Shown piece by piece: positions 16,498 through 28,773 of a stretch of 64,000 nucleotides of DNA. Position numbers and translations under genes: made by a program. The notes beneath the pieces are model-generated. The model had not been told where the DNA came from and ran no database searches. It saw nothing but the letters and a program-made list of their open reading frames with translations. This stretch comes from Clostridium sp. AT4 (GTDB taxonomy: Bacteria; Bacillota; Clostridia; Lachnospirales; Lachnospiraceae). Each line of letters begins with the position of its first letter. The first letter of the stretch is position 1. Where the stretch lies: positions 388,303-452,302 of the forward strand of contig NZ_LN999828.1 in the NCBI RefSeq assembly GCF_001517625.2, given 5' to 3'.

Positions 16498-17829
16498 ATG
16501 AACAAATACAGCAGAGAGGATATCCTCAGGATCGTCCGGGAGGAGGATGTGGAGTTTATCTGCCTGCAGTTTACGGATCTGTTTGGAATAATGAAGTCTG
16601 TGACCATTACAGCCGGACAGGTGGAAAAAGCCCTGGACAACCGATGCATGTTTGACGGTTCTGCTACTCAGGGCTATGTGAGGCTTCAGGAATCGGATAT
16701 GTATCTTTATCCGGACACGGATACCTTTGAGATATTTCCCTGGCGTTCCAGACAGGGGCGGGCAGCAAGGCTGATCTGTGATGTGTGCCATCCCGACGGA
16801 ACGCCTTTCCAGGGAGATCCGCGCTTTGTGCTTAAAAAGGCCGTTAAGCGGGCGGCAGATATGGGATATGTGATGGAGGTAAAGCCGGAGTGTGAGTTTT
16901 TCCTTTTTCATTCAGACGAGGAGGGACGGCCCACGATCCAGACTCATGAGCGGGCAGGATATTTTGATACGTTCCCTATGGATCTGGGAGAGAATGTATG
17001 CAGGGATATTGTGACAAATCTGGAGGAAATGGATTTTCAGGTGGAGTCCAGTCATCATGAGATTGCTCCGGGGCAGCATGAGATCGATCTGGGGTCCATG
17101 GATGCCTTGAGGGCTGCAGATCAGCTTCTCACCTTCAAGATGACAGCCAAAACGATTGCAAAGAGCCACGGGCTTCACGCCACCTTTATGCCAAAGCCCA
17201 AAGAGGGAGTTAATGGTTCAGGGATGCATCTTGTTTTGTCGCTGAAAGACTCACAGGGAAAGAACCTGTTTGCAGACCCGGCAGATCCTTTGGGACTAAG
17301 TCTTACGGCCCGTCATTTTATGGCAGGAATTTTAAACCATATGAAAGAAATGACGCTTCTTACCAATCCGACGGTTAATTCCTATAAGCGGCTGGTTCCT
17401 GGATATGATGCCCCGGTTTATAGTGCCTGGTCGCCTTCAAACAGCAAAAGCTGCCTGATCCGCATTCCGTCTCCGGGAGGAGAGGGGATTGAGCTGCGCT
17501 GTCCGGATGGGGCCATGAATCCATACCTGGCACTTGCAGCCTGCCTTCAGGCGGGACTGGAGGGGATTGAAAAGGAGCTGGAGCTGCCTCTCTGTGCAAA
17601 AGAACCGATATCGTTGGCTGATCAGGAGGAACTTAATAACTGCGGGATTGACCGGATCCCAAACACTCTTGGAGCTGCCATTGAGGCATATGCAGGCAGT
17701 CTTTTTGTGAAAAATGTTCTCGGAGAACCGATTTATATTAAATATCTGGAGGCCAAAGAGAAGGAATGGGGAGAGTTCGGCATTCAGGTGACGGACTGGG
17801 AGATCGCCCAATATCTGTATCAATATTAG
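16498..17829 (+). CDS. glnA: Glutamine synthetase, type I
   Basis: A 443-residue enzyme making glutamine from glutamate, ammonia and ATP; the main ammonia-assimilating step. Seen: N-terminal beta-grasp region, FDGSATQGY (glutamate/ammonia site), the metal-binding Glu segment VKPECEFFLF, HHEIAPGQHEIDL, the ATP-site motif NGSGMHLVLSL and the latch NPTVNSYKRLVPGYDAP. At 443 aa it is of the short Firmicutes GSI-alpha type with no adenylylation segment; control is thus expected through feedback and RNA or protein regulators. The ATG at 16498 follows GAGAGGGTGG. The NitR-like ANTAR gene starts 30 bp downstream, an arrangement known in clostridia. Confidence 0.95.
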   Translation: MNKYSREDILRIVREEDVEFICLQFTDLFGIMKSVTITAGQVEKALDNRCMFDGSATQGYVRLQESDMYLYPDTDTFEIFPWRSRQGRAARLICDVCHPDGTPFQGDPRFVLKKAVKRAADMGYVMEVKPECEFFLFHSDEEGRPTIQTHERAGYFDTFPMDLGENVCRDIVTNLEEMDFQVESSHHEIAPGQHEIDLGSMDALRAADQLLTFKMTAKTIAKSHGLHATFMPKPKEGVNGSGMHLVLSLKDSQGKNLFADPADPLGLSLTARHFMAGILNHMKEMTLLTNPTVNSYKRLVPGYDAPVYSAWSPSNSKSCLIRIPSPGGEGIELRCPDGAMNPYLALAACLQAGLEGIEKELELPLCAKEPISLADQEELNNCGIDRIPNTLGAAIEAYAGSLFVKNVLGEPIYIKYLEAKEKEWGEFGIQVTDWEIAQYLYQY

Positions 17830-17859
17830 TGTGCAGCCTGGCAGGAGGAGGTGGGAAGG

Positions 17860-18408
17860 ATGGCAAGTATAATCGCGGCATTTTCAAAGCCACAGGATGC
17901 CGGAAATATCCGGGCCATACTCAGGAAGAATGGCTATGAACCAGTTTTTGCGTGCACCTCCGGGGCTCAGGTTCTGGCAGCGGCAGAGAGTTTAAACGGC
18001 GGGATCGTAGTCTGCGGCTTCCGCTTTGAAGATATGGTCTGCGAGGAGCTGCGCCGCCTGCTCCCATCTTCCTTTGATATGCTTCTCATTGCTTCCCCGG
18101 CAAAATGGAGCAAACGGGATACGGAGGGAATGATCTGCCTTTCCATGCCCTTAAAGGTACATGAGCTTTTAAGCACCATAGAAATGATGCTTGAGGCCAG
18201 AAAACGGCGAAAGCGCAGAAAGAGGACCCGTCCTCAGGAGAGAAGCGCCGAGGAAAAGGAACTGATTTTAAAGGCAAAAGCTCTCCTGATGGATCGAAAT
18301 ACGATGACCGAGCCGGAAGCCTACCGATATATACAAAAATGCAGTATGGATAATGGCACCAGCCTGACCGAAACTGCTCAGATGATCATCAGCTTAATAC
18401 ACATGTGA
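17860..18408 (+). CDS. nitR: ANTAR-domain response regulator, NitR-like
   Basis: A 182-residue predicted RNA-binding antiterminator. Seen: an N-terminal receiver-like domain (about 1-118), a very basic linker (RKRRKRRKRTR, ~120-130) and a C-terminal ANTAR three-helix domain (~135-182) with KAKALLMDRNTMTEPEAYRYI. In the receiver, the position that normally carries the phosphorylated Asp reads IVVCGFRFED, with no Asp at the strand end, so it is probably not controlled by phosphorylation. In clostridia, NitR-type proteins encoded beside glnA are known or proposed to control it by antitermination. The ATG at 17860 is preferred to GTG 17851 because GGAGGAGG precedes it at proper distance. Ends 9 bp before dapF. 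Confidence 0.85.
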   Translation: MASIIAAFSKPQDAGNIRAILRKNGYEPVFACTSGAQVLAAAESLNGGIVVCGFRFEDMVCEELRRLLPSSFDMLLIASPAKWSKRDTEGMICLSMPLKVHELLSTIEMMLEARKRRKRRKRTRPQERSAEEKELILKAKALLMDRNTMTEPEAYRYIQKCSMDNGTSLTETAQMIISLIHM

Positions 18409-18417
18409 GGTAGAACC

Positions 18418-19257
18418 ATGAATTTTGTAAAAATGCAGGGAATTGGAAATGACTATGTATATGTAGACTGTTTTAAGGAGAACGTAAAAAATCCAAGTGC
18501 AGCAGCCCGATTTGTCAGCGACCGGAGGTTTGGCATCGGTTCAGACGGCCTGATCCTGATCTGCCCTTCTGATGTGGCAGACTGCCGTATGGAAATGTAC
18601 AATACAGACGGTTCACAGGGGAAAATGTGCGGAAACGGCATCCGTTGTGTGGGAAAGTATGCCTATGACCATGGGATTATTTCCCCGGATCGGAGAAGCC
18701 TGACCGTAGAGACTCCGGCTGGGATTAAGGAGTTAAAACTGGAGGTCGAAAACGGCAGGGCAGTGATGCTCACTGTTGACATGGGAGAGGCAGTTCTCAC
18801 TTCCCAGCTTCCGGAAACGATTTTGGTAGATGGAAAACAATGGGAGTTTACGGGAATTGATGTAGGAAATCCCCATGCAGTGTATTTTATGGATGAAATA
18901 GACAGCCTGGATCTGGAGAAGATGGGACCGTCTTTTGAGTTCCATGAGCGTTTTGTGCCGGATCGTGTAAATTCAGAGTTTATCCGCGTGATTGACCGTA
19001 CACATATCCAGATGCGGGTATGGGAGAGGGGCAGCGGAGAAACCTGGGCCTGCGGCACAGGAGCTACGGCCAGCGCCATGGCAGCTATTTTGCTGGGATT
19101 AACAGAGGATGAGGTGCTTGTAAGCCTTAAGGGCGGCGATTTAAGGATCCGTCTGGACCGGGAAAGCGGCCATCTGTTTATGACAGGGCCTGCAGTGGAG
19201 GTGTTTAACGGAGCCATAGAGCCTTTTTGGGAGGACGGGGAAGAAGGCAGCCGTTAA
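18418..19257 (+). CDS. dapF: Diaminopimelate epimerase
   Basis: A 279-residue cofactor-independent epimerase interconverting LL- and meso-diaminopimelate, the last step before lysine and the source of meso-DAP for the cell wall. Both catalytic cysteines are present: Cys71 in KMCGNGIRC and Cys212 in TWACGTGA. Other conserved parts: MQGIGNDYVYVD, FGIGSDGLI, VGNPHAV. Length is typical. It follows the NitR-like gene by 9 bp and is preceded by GAGGTAGAACC, so it is probably cotranscribed with glnA-nitR, linking nitrogen assimilation with DAP supply. The 220 bp that follow hold no credible gene. Confidence 0.97.
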   Translation: MNFVKMQGIGNDYVYVDCFKENVKNPSAAARFVSDRRFGIGSDGLILICPSDVADCRMEMYNTDGSQGKMCGNGIRCVGKYAYDHGIISPDRRSLTVETPAGIKELKLEVENGRAVMLTVDMGEAVLTSQLPETILVDGKQWEFTGIDVGNPHAVYFMDEIDSLDLEKMGPSFEFHERFVPDRVNSEFIRVIDRTHIQMRVWERGSGETWACGTGATASAMAAILLGLTEDEVLVSLKGGDLRIRLDRESGHLFMTGPAVEVFNGAIEPFWEDGEEGSR

Positions 19258-19480
19258 GAGTACGATGGAACTGGACGGCTTTATCGGACAGCTTTAGAAG
19301 TTTGGAAAGACCAGTACCCAGATTGTATTTTCCACTCATGTTGGGCCAAGAGGTGTGGATGTGGATCACGCATATCAGATATAGACGGTATCCTGGCCGT
19401 TTATCCGCCGGCGCCAAGGAAACATCCGTCTCATTTTTACATATGGTATAAGGAAATGAAGTATGTAAAAGGAGCTGCTT

Positions 19481-20266
19481 ATGGAACAGCAAACAAGTGT
19501 GATCATAGACGCCGGACACGGCGGGGCAGAGCCGGGAGCCATGTTTGAGGGGCGCAAGGAGAAGGATGATACGCTCCGTCTGGCATTGGCTGTAGGCGAG
19601 ATACTGGAAAATAATGGGATTCGTGTGATGTATACCCGTACCACGGACGTATATGACACGCCTCTGGAAAAAGCCATGATTGCGAATGGATCGGGAGCTG
19701 ATTTTTTCGTATCCATTCACCGGAATGCCATGCCTGTTCCGGGAACAGGAAAGGGAGCATTGAACCTGGTATACGAAAATACCGGTCCGGGAGCATTGAT
19801 GGCAGAAAATATCCAGAAAAATCTTGTGAAAGCCGGATTTGACGATCTGGGAGTTCAGGAACGTCCCGGAATCATTGTGCTCAGGCGGACTAAGATGCCG
19901 GCTGTGCTGGTGGAGGCGGGATTTTTAGATCACCCGGAGGACAACAGGATTTTTGATGAACAATTTGATCAGATCGCCCAGGGGATTGCAGACGGGATAT
20001 TGACCACCTTTTCCCAGCTGAAGAAAGAGACGGAAGAGAAGCGGTACTATCAGGTTCAGGTGGGAGCATACAGGGAACGACCGCGGGCAGAGTTTCTGGT
20101 AAGGGAGCTTGCAGCCAAGGGATTTCCGGCTTTTCTTGTATATGATGACGGGCTTTATAAGGTGCGGGTCGGCGCTTTTTTGCAGATGGACAATGGAGTC
20201 CGGATGGAGCAGAGAGTAAGACAGGCCGGATATCCTACCATGCTGGTGAGGAAAGAGGAAGTGTAA
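19481..20266 (+). CDS. N-acetylmuramoyl-L-alanine amidase with SPOR domain, no signal peptide
   Basis: A 261-residue zinc amidase (Amidase_3) expected to cut the bond between MurNAc and L-Ala. Seen: VIIDAGHGGAEPG (His zinc ligand), SIHRNA (second His), VLVEAGFLDH (catalytic Glu), then a C-terminal SPOR domain (about 188-261; YYQVQVGAYRERPRAEFLV) that usually binds denuded glycan strands. The protein begins directly at the catalytic domain. A TAA at 19466-19468 is in frame upstream of the ATG and AAAAGGAG sets the start, so there is no hidden signal sequence. Either it acts inside the cell, is released on lysis, or uses a non-classical route. CwlD-like sporulation amidases are a possible comparison, but they carry signals. 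Confidence 0.9.
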   Translation: MEQQTSVIIDAGHGGAEPGAMFEGRKEKDDTLRLALAVGEILENNGIRVMYTRTTDVYDTPLEKAMIANGSGADFFVSIHRNAMPVPGTGKGALNLVYENTGPGALMAENIQKNLVKAGFDDLGVQERPGIIVLRRTKMPAVLVEAGFLDHPEDNRIFDEQFDQIAQGIADGILTTFSQLKKETEEKRYYQVQVGAYRERPRAEFLVRELAAKGFPAFLVYDDGLYKVRVGAFLQMDNGVRMEQRVRQAGYPTMLVRKEEV

Positions 20267-20317
20267 AAGATTGCAGATTATTTGAGATAAAGTATATGTA
20301 ATGTGAGAAATTCTTCC

Positions 20318-20325
20318 TGTATAAT
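20318..20325 (+). promoter_or_regulatory. Extended -10 promoter of the beta-glucuronidase operon
   Basis: TGTATAAT with TATAAT at 20320-20325; no good -35 at 17 bp, which suggests an activator-dependent promoter. A closely similar CCTGTATAAT element precedes the sugar transporter at 30838. Confidence 0.5.
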
Positions 20326-20410
20326 GATGCTATAAGAGCAAACACCTTTTTGTGCCTTTTGGTGGCAGTGGGATTTGCGTATGGCGGTATAGAGGAAGGA
20401 GAAGAGTGAT

Positions 20411-25301
<4,891 letters not shown>

Positions 25302-25354
25302 AAAAAGAGCTGGCGCTCAGGATCATATGATCCGAAGCGCCAGTTCTTTTTTGG
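25302..25354. terminator. Bidirectional terminator overlapping the heparinase-like stop codon
   Basis: A near-perfect stem: AAAAAAGAGCTGGCGCT / AGCGCCAGTTCTTTTTT with an inner GGATCATATGATCC palindrome. A-tract and T-tract at opposite ends let it stop transcription in both directions. The last codons and stop (25323-25325) of the minus-strand gene lie inside the stem. Confidence 0.9.
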
Positions 25355-27140
25355 GGTTAAATGTGATGCGGGTTCTCCATAGGTCATTTTTCCAGCTCAG
25401 TTTCAGCCGCGGATCTGTAATGGGGAGACATTCCACAGAAACATCCGTCAAAGCTCCTGTTATCTTGCAGACGGCCAGAGTTCCCAGGATCAGACAGCTT
25501 TCTTTATACAGAGGTTTTTCTGCGGTTATAAGGTTCAGGACAGGAGTAAGCCCCGGACAGCAGACCTGATCGGTAATAAGGATTTCCTGGCTGCGTTTAA
25601 ACACAACGCTGCGTTTAAAGGAGGTGATACAACCCTTGGGGTATGCGTTTTTCAGCTCCATTGAAATATGGGCTTCCTGTGCTTCAAAGCCCCAGTCTAC
25701 ATGTTCCGCTTTAAAATCCGGACCGTTGTGTTCCATTTGTTCATGGCCGTCTGCGGTGATAAAGGAGGGGAGGTTATGGTAAGCAGACTGCATGGTCCAG
25801 ATTTCATATCGCTGTGGTGAGAAAGTTTTGGCCTGATAGGTTTCCACTCCGATATCAGCAAAGAGCGGCTTTCCGTCTTTATAAATGGTGAAGCTTCCCG
25901 TATCATTGTGATTGTGGCTGTCATCATTATCCCCGGCTTTTACAGCCAGACAGAAACGGCTGTCTCTTGCAATAAAAAGGCCGGTACTGGGATAGAAAAT
26001 ATCTTTTTTTTCTGTATTACAGCCCTGAGGGATAGAAAGGATTTCAGGCAGTGCAAAAAGATTTTGAATCCGGTAAAAAAGATTATGCTCTTGCGTTAAA
26101 AGGGGATCCTGTGTTATGCGGCAGTCGCCAGCAGCCAGTTCCATCAGTTCCTTCTGTTCGGTGCGCTTTCCGAAGAGGTATTCTCTGGCACTGCACAGGC
26201 CTGCGACAGCGGCACAGTCTGAAAAATTGATGTAGTAGGGTCCGCAGGCATGGACGTTGGAGAGGTAGGCGGCTATATTGCAGATTTTGGGTTCGCGGTA
26301 AAGGGAGGAAAAGGAATGATCCGTCATACCGTTCATGATTTCTATGGTGTTAAAGAGGCAGAGGCCTGCATGACGGTAATATTGAGGCCCTTCATCACAG
26401 CAGCCGTCGTCTCCGTATTCGGCAAGGAAAAAATCAGCGCTTTTGGCCGCTTTTTGAAGAATGGCCCGACTGATTTCTTCATCCTCTTCCCACAGAGCTG
26501 CTGTCATAAGCACATTCTGGGTACACCAGATAGTCCAGTTGTTCATAGGGCTTACCCCATCGCCCATCCACCAGAAATGCTCCTTTAAATAAGGCTCAAG
26601 GATGCGTTCCTTCAGACAGCGTACTACTTGTTTTTCAATCAGGGGACTTACGGCGCGAAGTTCATCCCTCAAAAGCCATACAGCTACAGCCAGCACGGCC
26701 CCTGTTTCAGCAGCAAAAAGATCGATGACAGGACGTGAGGGATCAGGCAGAGGAAGGGAAGGCGTATCACGGATGTAGGAATTATGGGGGGGAAGCTGCC
26801 ATGCAGTTTCTTCGCAGATAAGATAAATTCCGTTTATGATATCATCCAGAAAAGTTCCCTTATAGTCACATGCTTCTGCCAGAACCAGGGTTCCGAGGGC
26901 AGTCCGGCGGGCAAACTGCTTATCCTCAAACCGGATCCTGTTTCCAGAACGGGTGTATTCTAAAAAGTCACAGGCCAGGATTTGAGGCCATACTACCGGA
27001 CAGAGGGCCTTTGCGTCTTCCACGGCCCTGTTTTTAAGGGAAGAAGGAAGAGCCTCCCAAAATTCCCGGCAGCGTGCAGGGGAAAAGGGGATAAAGGGGG
27101 TAAGTGGCAGCTTGGGTGAAGCGGCAATTTCATAAAACAT
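25323..27140 (-). CDS. Heparinase II/III-like polysaccharide lyase
   Basis: A 605-residue protein of the heparinase II/III superfamily, which cleaves uronic-acid polysaccharides by beta-elimination. Seen: a helical toroid N-terminal half with NNWTIWCTQN (candidate catalytic Asn) and CDEGPQYYRHAG (candidate Tyr/His), then the C-terminal beta-sandwich with the hallmark SHNHNDTGSFTIYKDGKPLF. No signal peptide, so it acts on oligosaccharides already imported. The ATG at 27140 follows GGAGGAA within the end of the response-regulator gene, 4 bp after its stop, so kinase, regulator and lyase are one operon. Whether the substrate is heparan, hyaluronan or another glycan is not determined. Confidence 0.88.
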   Translation of the reverse strand: MFYEIAASPKLPLTPFIPFSPARCREFWEALPSSLKNRAVEDAKALCPVVWPQILACDFLEYTRSGNRIRFEDKQFARRTALGTLVLAEACDYKGTFLDDIINGIYLICEETAWQLPPHNSYIRDTPSLPLPDPSRPVIDLFAAETGAVLAVAVWLLRDELRAVSPLIEKQVVRCLKERILEPYLKEHFWWMGDGVSPMNNWTIWCTQNVLMTAALWEEDEEISRAILQKAAKSADFFLAEYGDDGCCDEGPQYYRHAGLCLFNTIEIMNGMTDHSFSSLYREPKICNIAAYLSNVHACGPYYINFSDCAAVAGLCSAREYLFGKRTEQKELMELAAGDCRITQDPLLTQEHNLFYRIQNLFALPEILSIPQGCNTEKKDIFYPSTGLFIARDSRFCLAVKAGDNDDSHNHNDTGSFTIYKDGKPLFADIGVETYQAKTFSPQRYEIWTMQSAYHNLPSFITADGHEQMEHNGPDFKAEHVDWGFEAQEAHISMELKNAYPKGCITSFKRSVVFKRSQEILITDQVCCPGLTPVLNLITAEKPLYKESCLILGTLAVCKITGALTDVSVECLPITDPRLKLSWKNDLWRTRITFNPKKELALRII

Positions 27141-27144
27141 AGTG

Positions 27145-28773
27145 TTATTCCTCCAAAATGGTGTGGGTGTTTGGTTCGTTCATATGAGCCTGGACAAACT
27201 CTCTGGGAGAGATTCCTTCTACCTTTTTAAATACCTTGCTAAAGTAAAAGGCGCTTTCAAAGCCGAGGCGGTCAGCCACCTCATAGATCTTTAAATCCTG
27301 TTCTAAAAGCAGGGGTTTGGCCCGGGAGATCTTGCGCTGGGTGATATATTCGGAAAAACCCATGGAGCAGGTCTTTTTGAAAAGAGTGCTCAGGTAATTA
27401 GGACTCAGCCCAAAGACCGCGGCGATTTCATTAAGAGAAAGATGCTCCTCAATGTGGTTTAAAATATATTTCTGCACATTTAAGATCACATGGTCTTTAT
27501 AGGTCTTTCGGCGGGTTTTTAACGCTTCGCAGAGTCCATCTCTGAGCTGCTCTAACCACCGGACAATCTGGAACACATCCTTCATCCGGTAAATAGAGCG
27601 GTAGCCGTCAGGACTGGCAGAAAAGATGCCGCTTAGTATTTCCTCACCTTCCGGAAGAAGAGAGAGAGCCAGATATAAAATGCTGCAGGCTCCGTCCATA
27701 GTCTGGAGCAGCTTTTGAGGATTCGCTGCAAAGAGCTGAGAGATCACGGTCAGGGTGTCATACAGGGCGTCTGTATCAAACTCTTCAAAGGCCCTGGTCA
27801 GATCTTCTTTAAAAACAGCCAGATTAAAGGAATCTCTTATGGAAGAAGAGGCAGTCTGGGTAAAAGGTACAAATGGGGCGTCAGGAGAGCAGAGATTAAA
27901 GGCCTGTCTGGCCTCCTGATAAGAAATGCTGATCTTTAAGGGATCATCCACCGGTTCTCCGATCCCGGCGCTTAGTTCAACATTAAAATAATTACGGATC
28001 ATGGAACGGCCGTTATTGAGCGCTTCCAGCACGGTTTCCATTTCCGGCTGTTCATCGGGGAAATGAAAGATCAGGGCAAAACGTGTTTTATCCAGGGCGA
28101 TCGCATAACAGCCCGCATATTTTGTAAGGATTTCCCGCATCATCTGCAGGCTGCTGGAATAAAGGTTTATCTGGCCTTCCGGATCCAGAGACTCGGAAAC
28201 ACAGCTTAGCAGCTCGCCGTGACAGGCCAGATACTGTCTGGCAGAAAAATCCAGTCCCAGATCCCTGGACTGAATGGAAAACTGATCCCTGTTTTCAAAA
28301 AGGTTATGAAGAAGACGCATGAAAAATTTATCATGGTAGCTTAAAAGAGTAGGGCGCCCCTGATTTTGACGGAAGGATTCCTTGGCTTTGAGCTCCTCCA
28401 GACGTTCGGATGCCTTTTCAATGGACGATTTAAGCGATCCGGGATCCAGCTCCAGCTTGATCAGATAGTCGACTGCCTGATAGCTCATAGCTTCTTTGAT
28501 CAAAGAAAATTCTTCAAAGCTTGTAAGGATGATGAATAGAGGGATGGGGCCAAACTCATCTCTGCATATTTTGACCAGCTCCAGTCCGTTCATAACAGGC
28601 ATTTTGATATCGGTAATCACGATATCAGGCCGGTACTGCCGGATCATTTCCAGAGCGGCTTTTCCGTTCATGGCAGTGCCGCAGACCTCTATGCCAAGCT
28701 CATCCCAGCGGAGCATGGATTTTATTCCGATCTGAACCAGAGGTTCATCGTCAACAATCAGTAATTTTATCAT
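27145..28773 (-). CDS. Response regulator, YesN/AraC type
   Basis: A 542-residue two-component regulator. Seen: receiver domain (about 1-120) with the acidic pocket IVDDEP and phospho-acceptor Asp55 in VITDIKMP; a long middle region (~150-430) with limited similarity; and two AraC-type helix-turn-helix motifs at the end (~440-542) with SLNEIAAVFGLSPNYLSTLF and GISPREFVQAH. The start at 28773 overlaps the kinase stop as ATGA and has GGGAGA upstream; the longer in-frame ATG at 28821 would lie deep in the kinase gene. It likely activates the flanking lyase, transporter and glycosidase genes in response to an extracellular sugar. Confidence 0.92.
   Translation of the reverse strand: MIKLLIVDDEPLVQIGIKSMLRWDELGIEVCGTAMNGKAALEMIRQYRPDIVITDIKMPVMNGLELVKICRDEFGPIPLFIILTSFEEFSLIKEAMSYQAVDYLIKLELDPGSLKSSIEKASERLEELKAKESFRQNQGRPTLLSYHDKFFMRLLHNLFENRDQFSIQSRDLGLDFSARQYLACHGELLSCVSESLDPEGQINLYSSSLQMMREILTKYAGCYAIALDKTRFALIFHFPDEQPEMETVLEALNNGRSMIRNYFNVELSAGIGEPVDDPLKISISYQEARQAFNLCSPDAPFVPFTQTASSSIRDSFNLAVFKEDLTRAFEEFDTDALYDTLTVISQLFAANPQKLLQTMDGACSILYLALSLLPEGEEILSGIFSASPDGYRSIYRMKDVFQIVRWLEQLRDGLCEALKTRRKTYKDHVILNVQKYILNHIEEHLSLNEIAAVFGLSPNYLSTLFKKTCSMGFSEYITQRKISRAKPLLLEQDLKIYEVADRLGFESAFYFSKVFKKVEGISPREFVQAHMNEPNTHTILEE

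Noticed and set aside
19227-19451. 74-codon plus-strand frame overlapping the end of dapF
   Set aside because: No ribosome binding site, overlaps dapF in another frame and shows no recognisable protein features.
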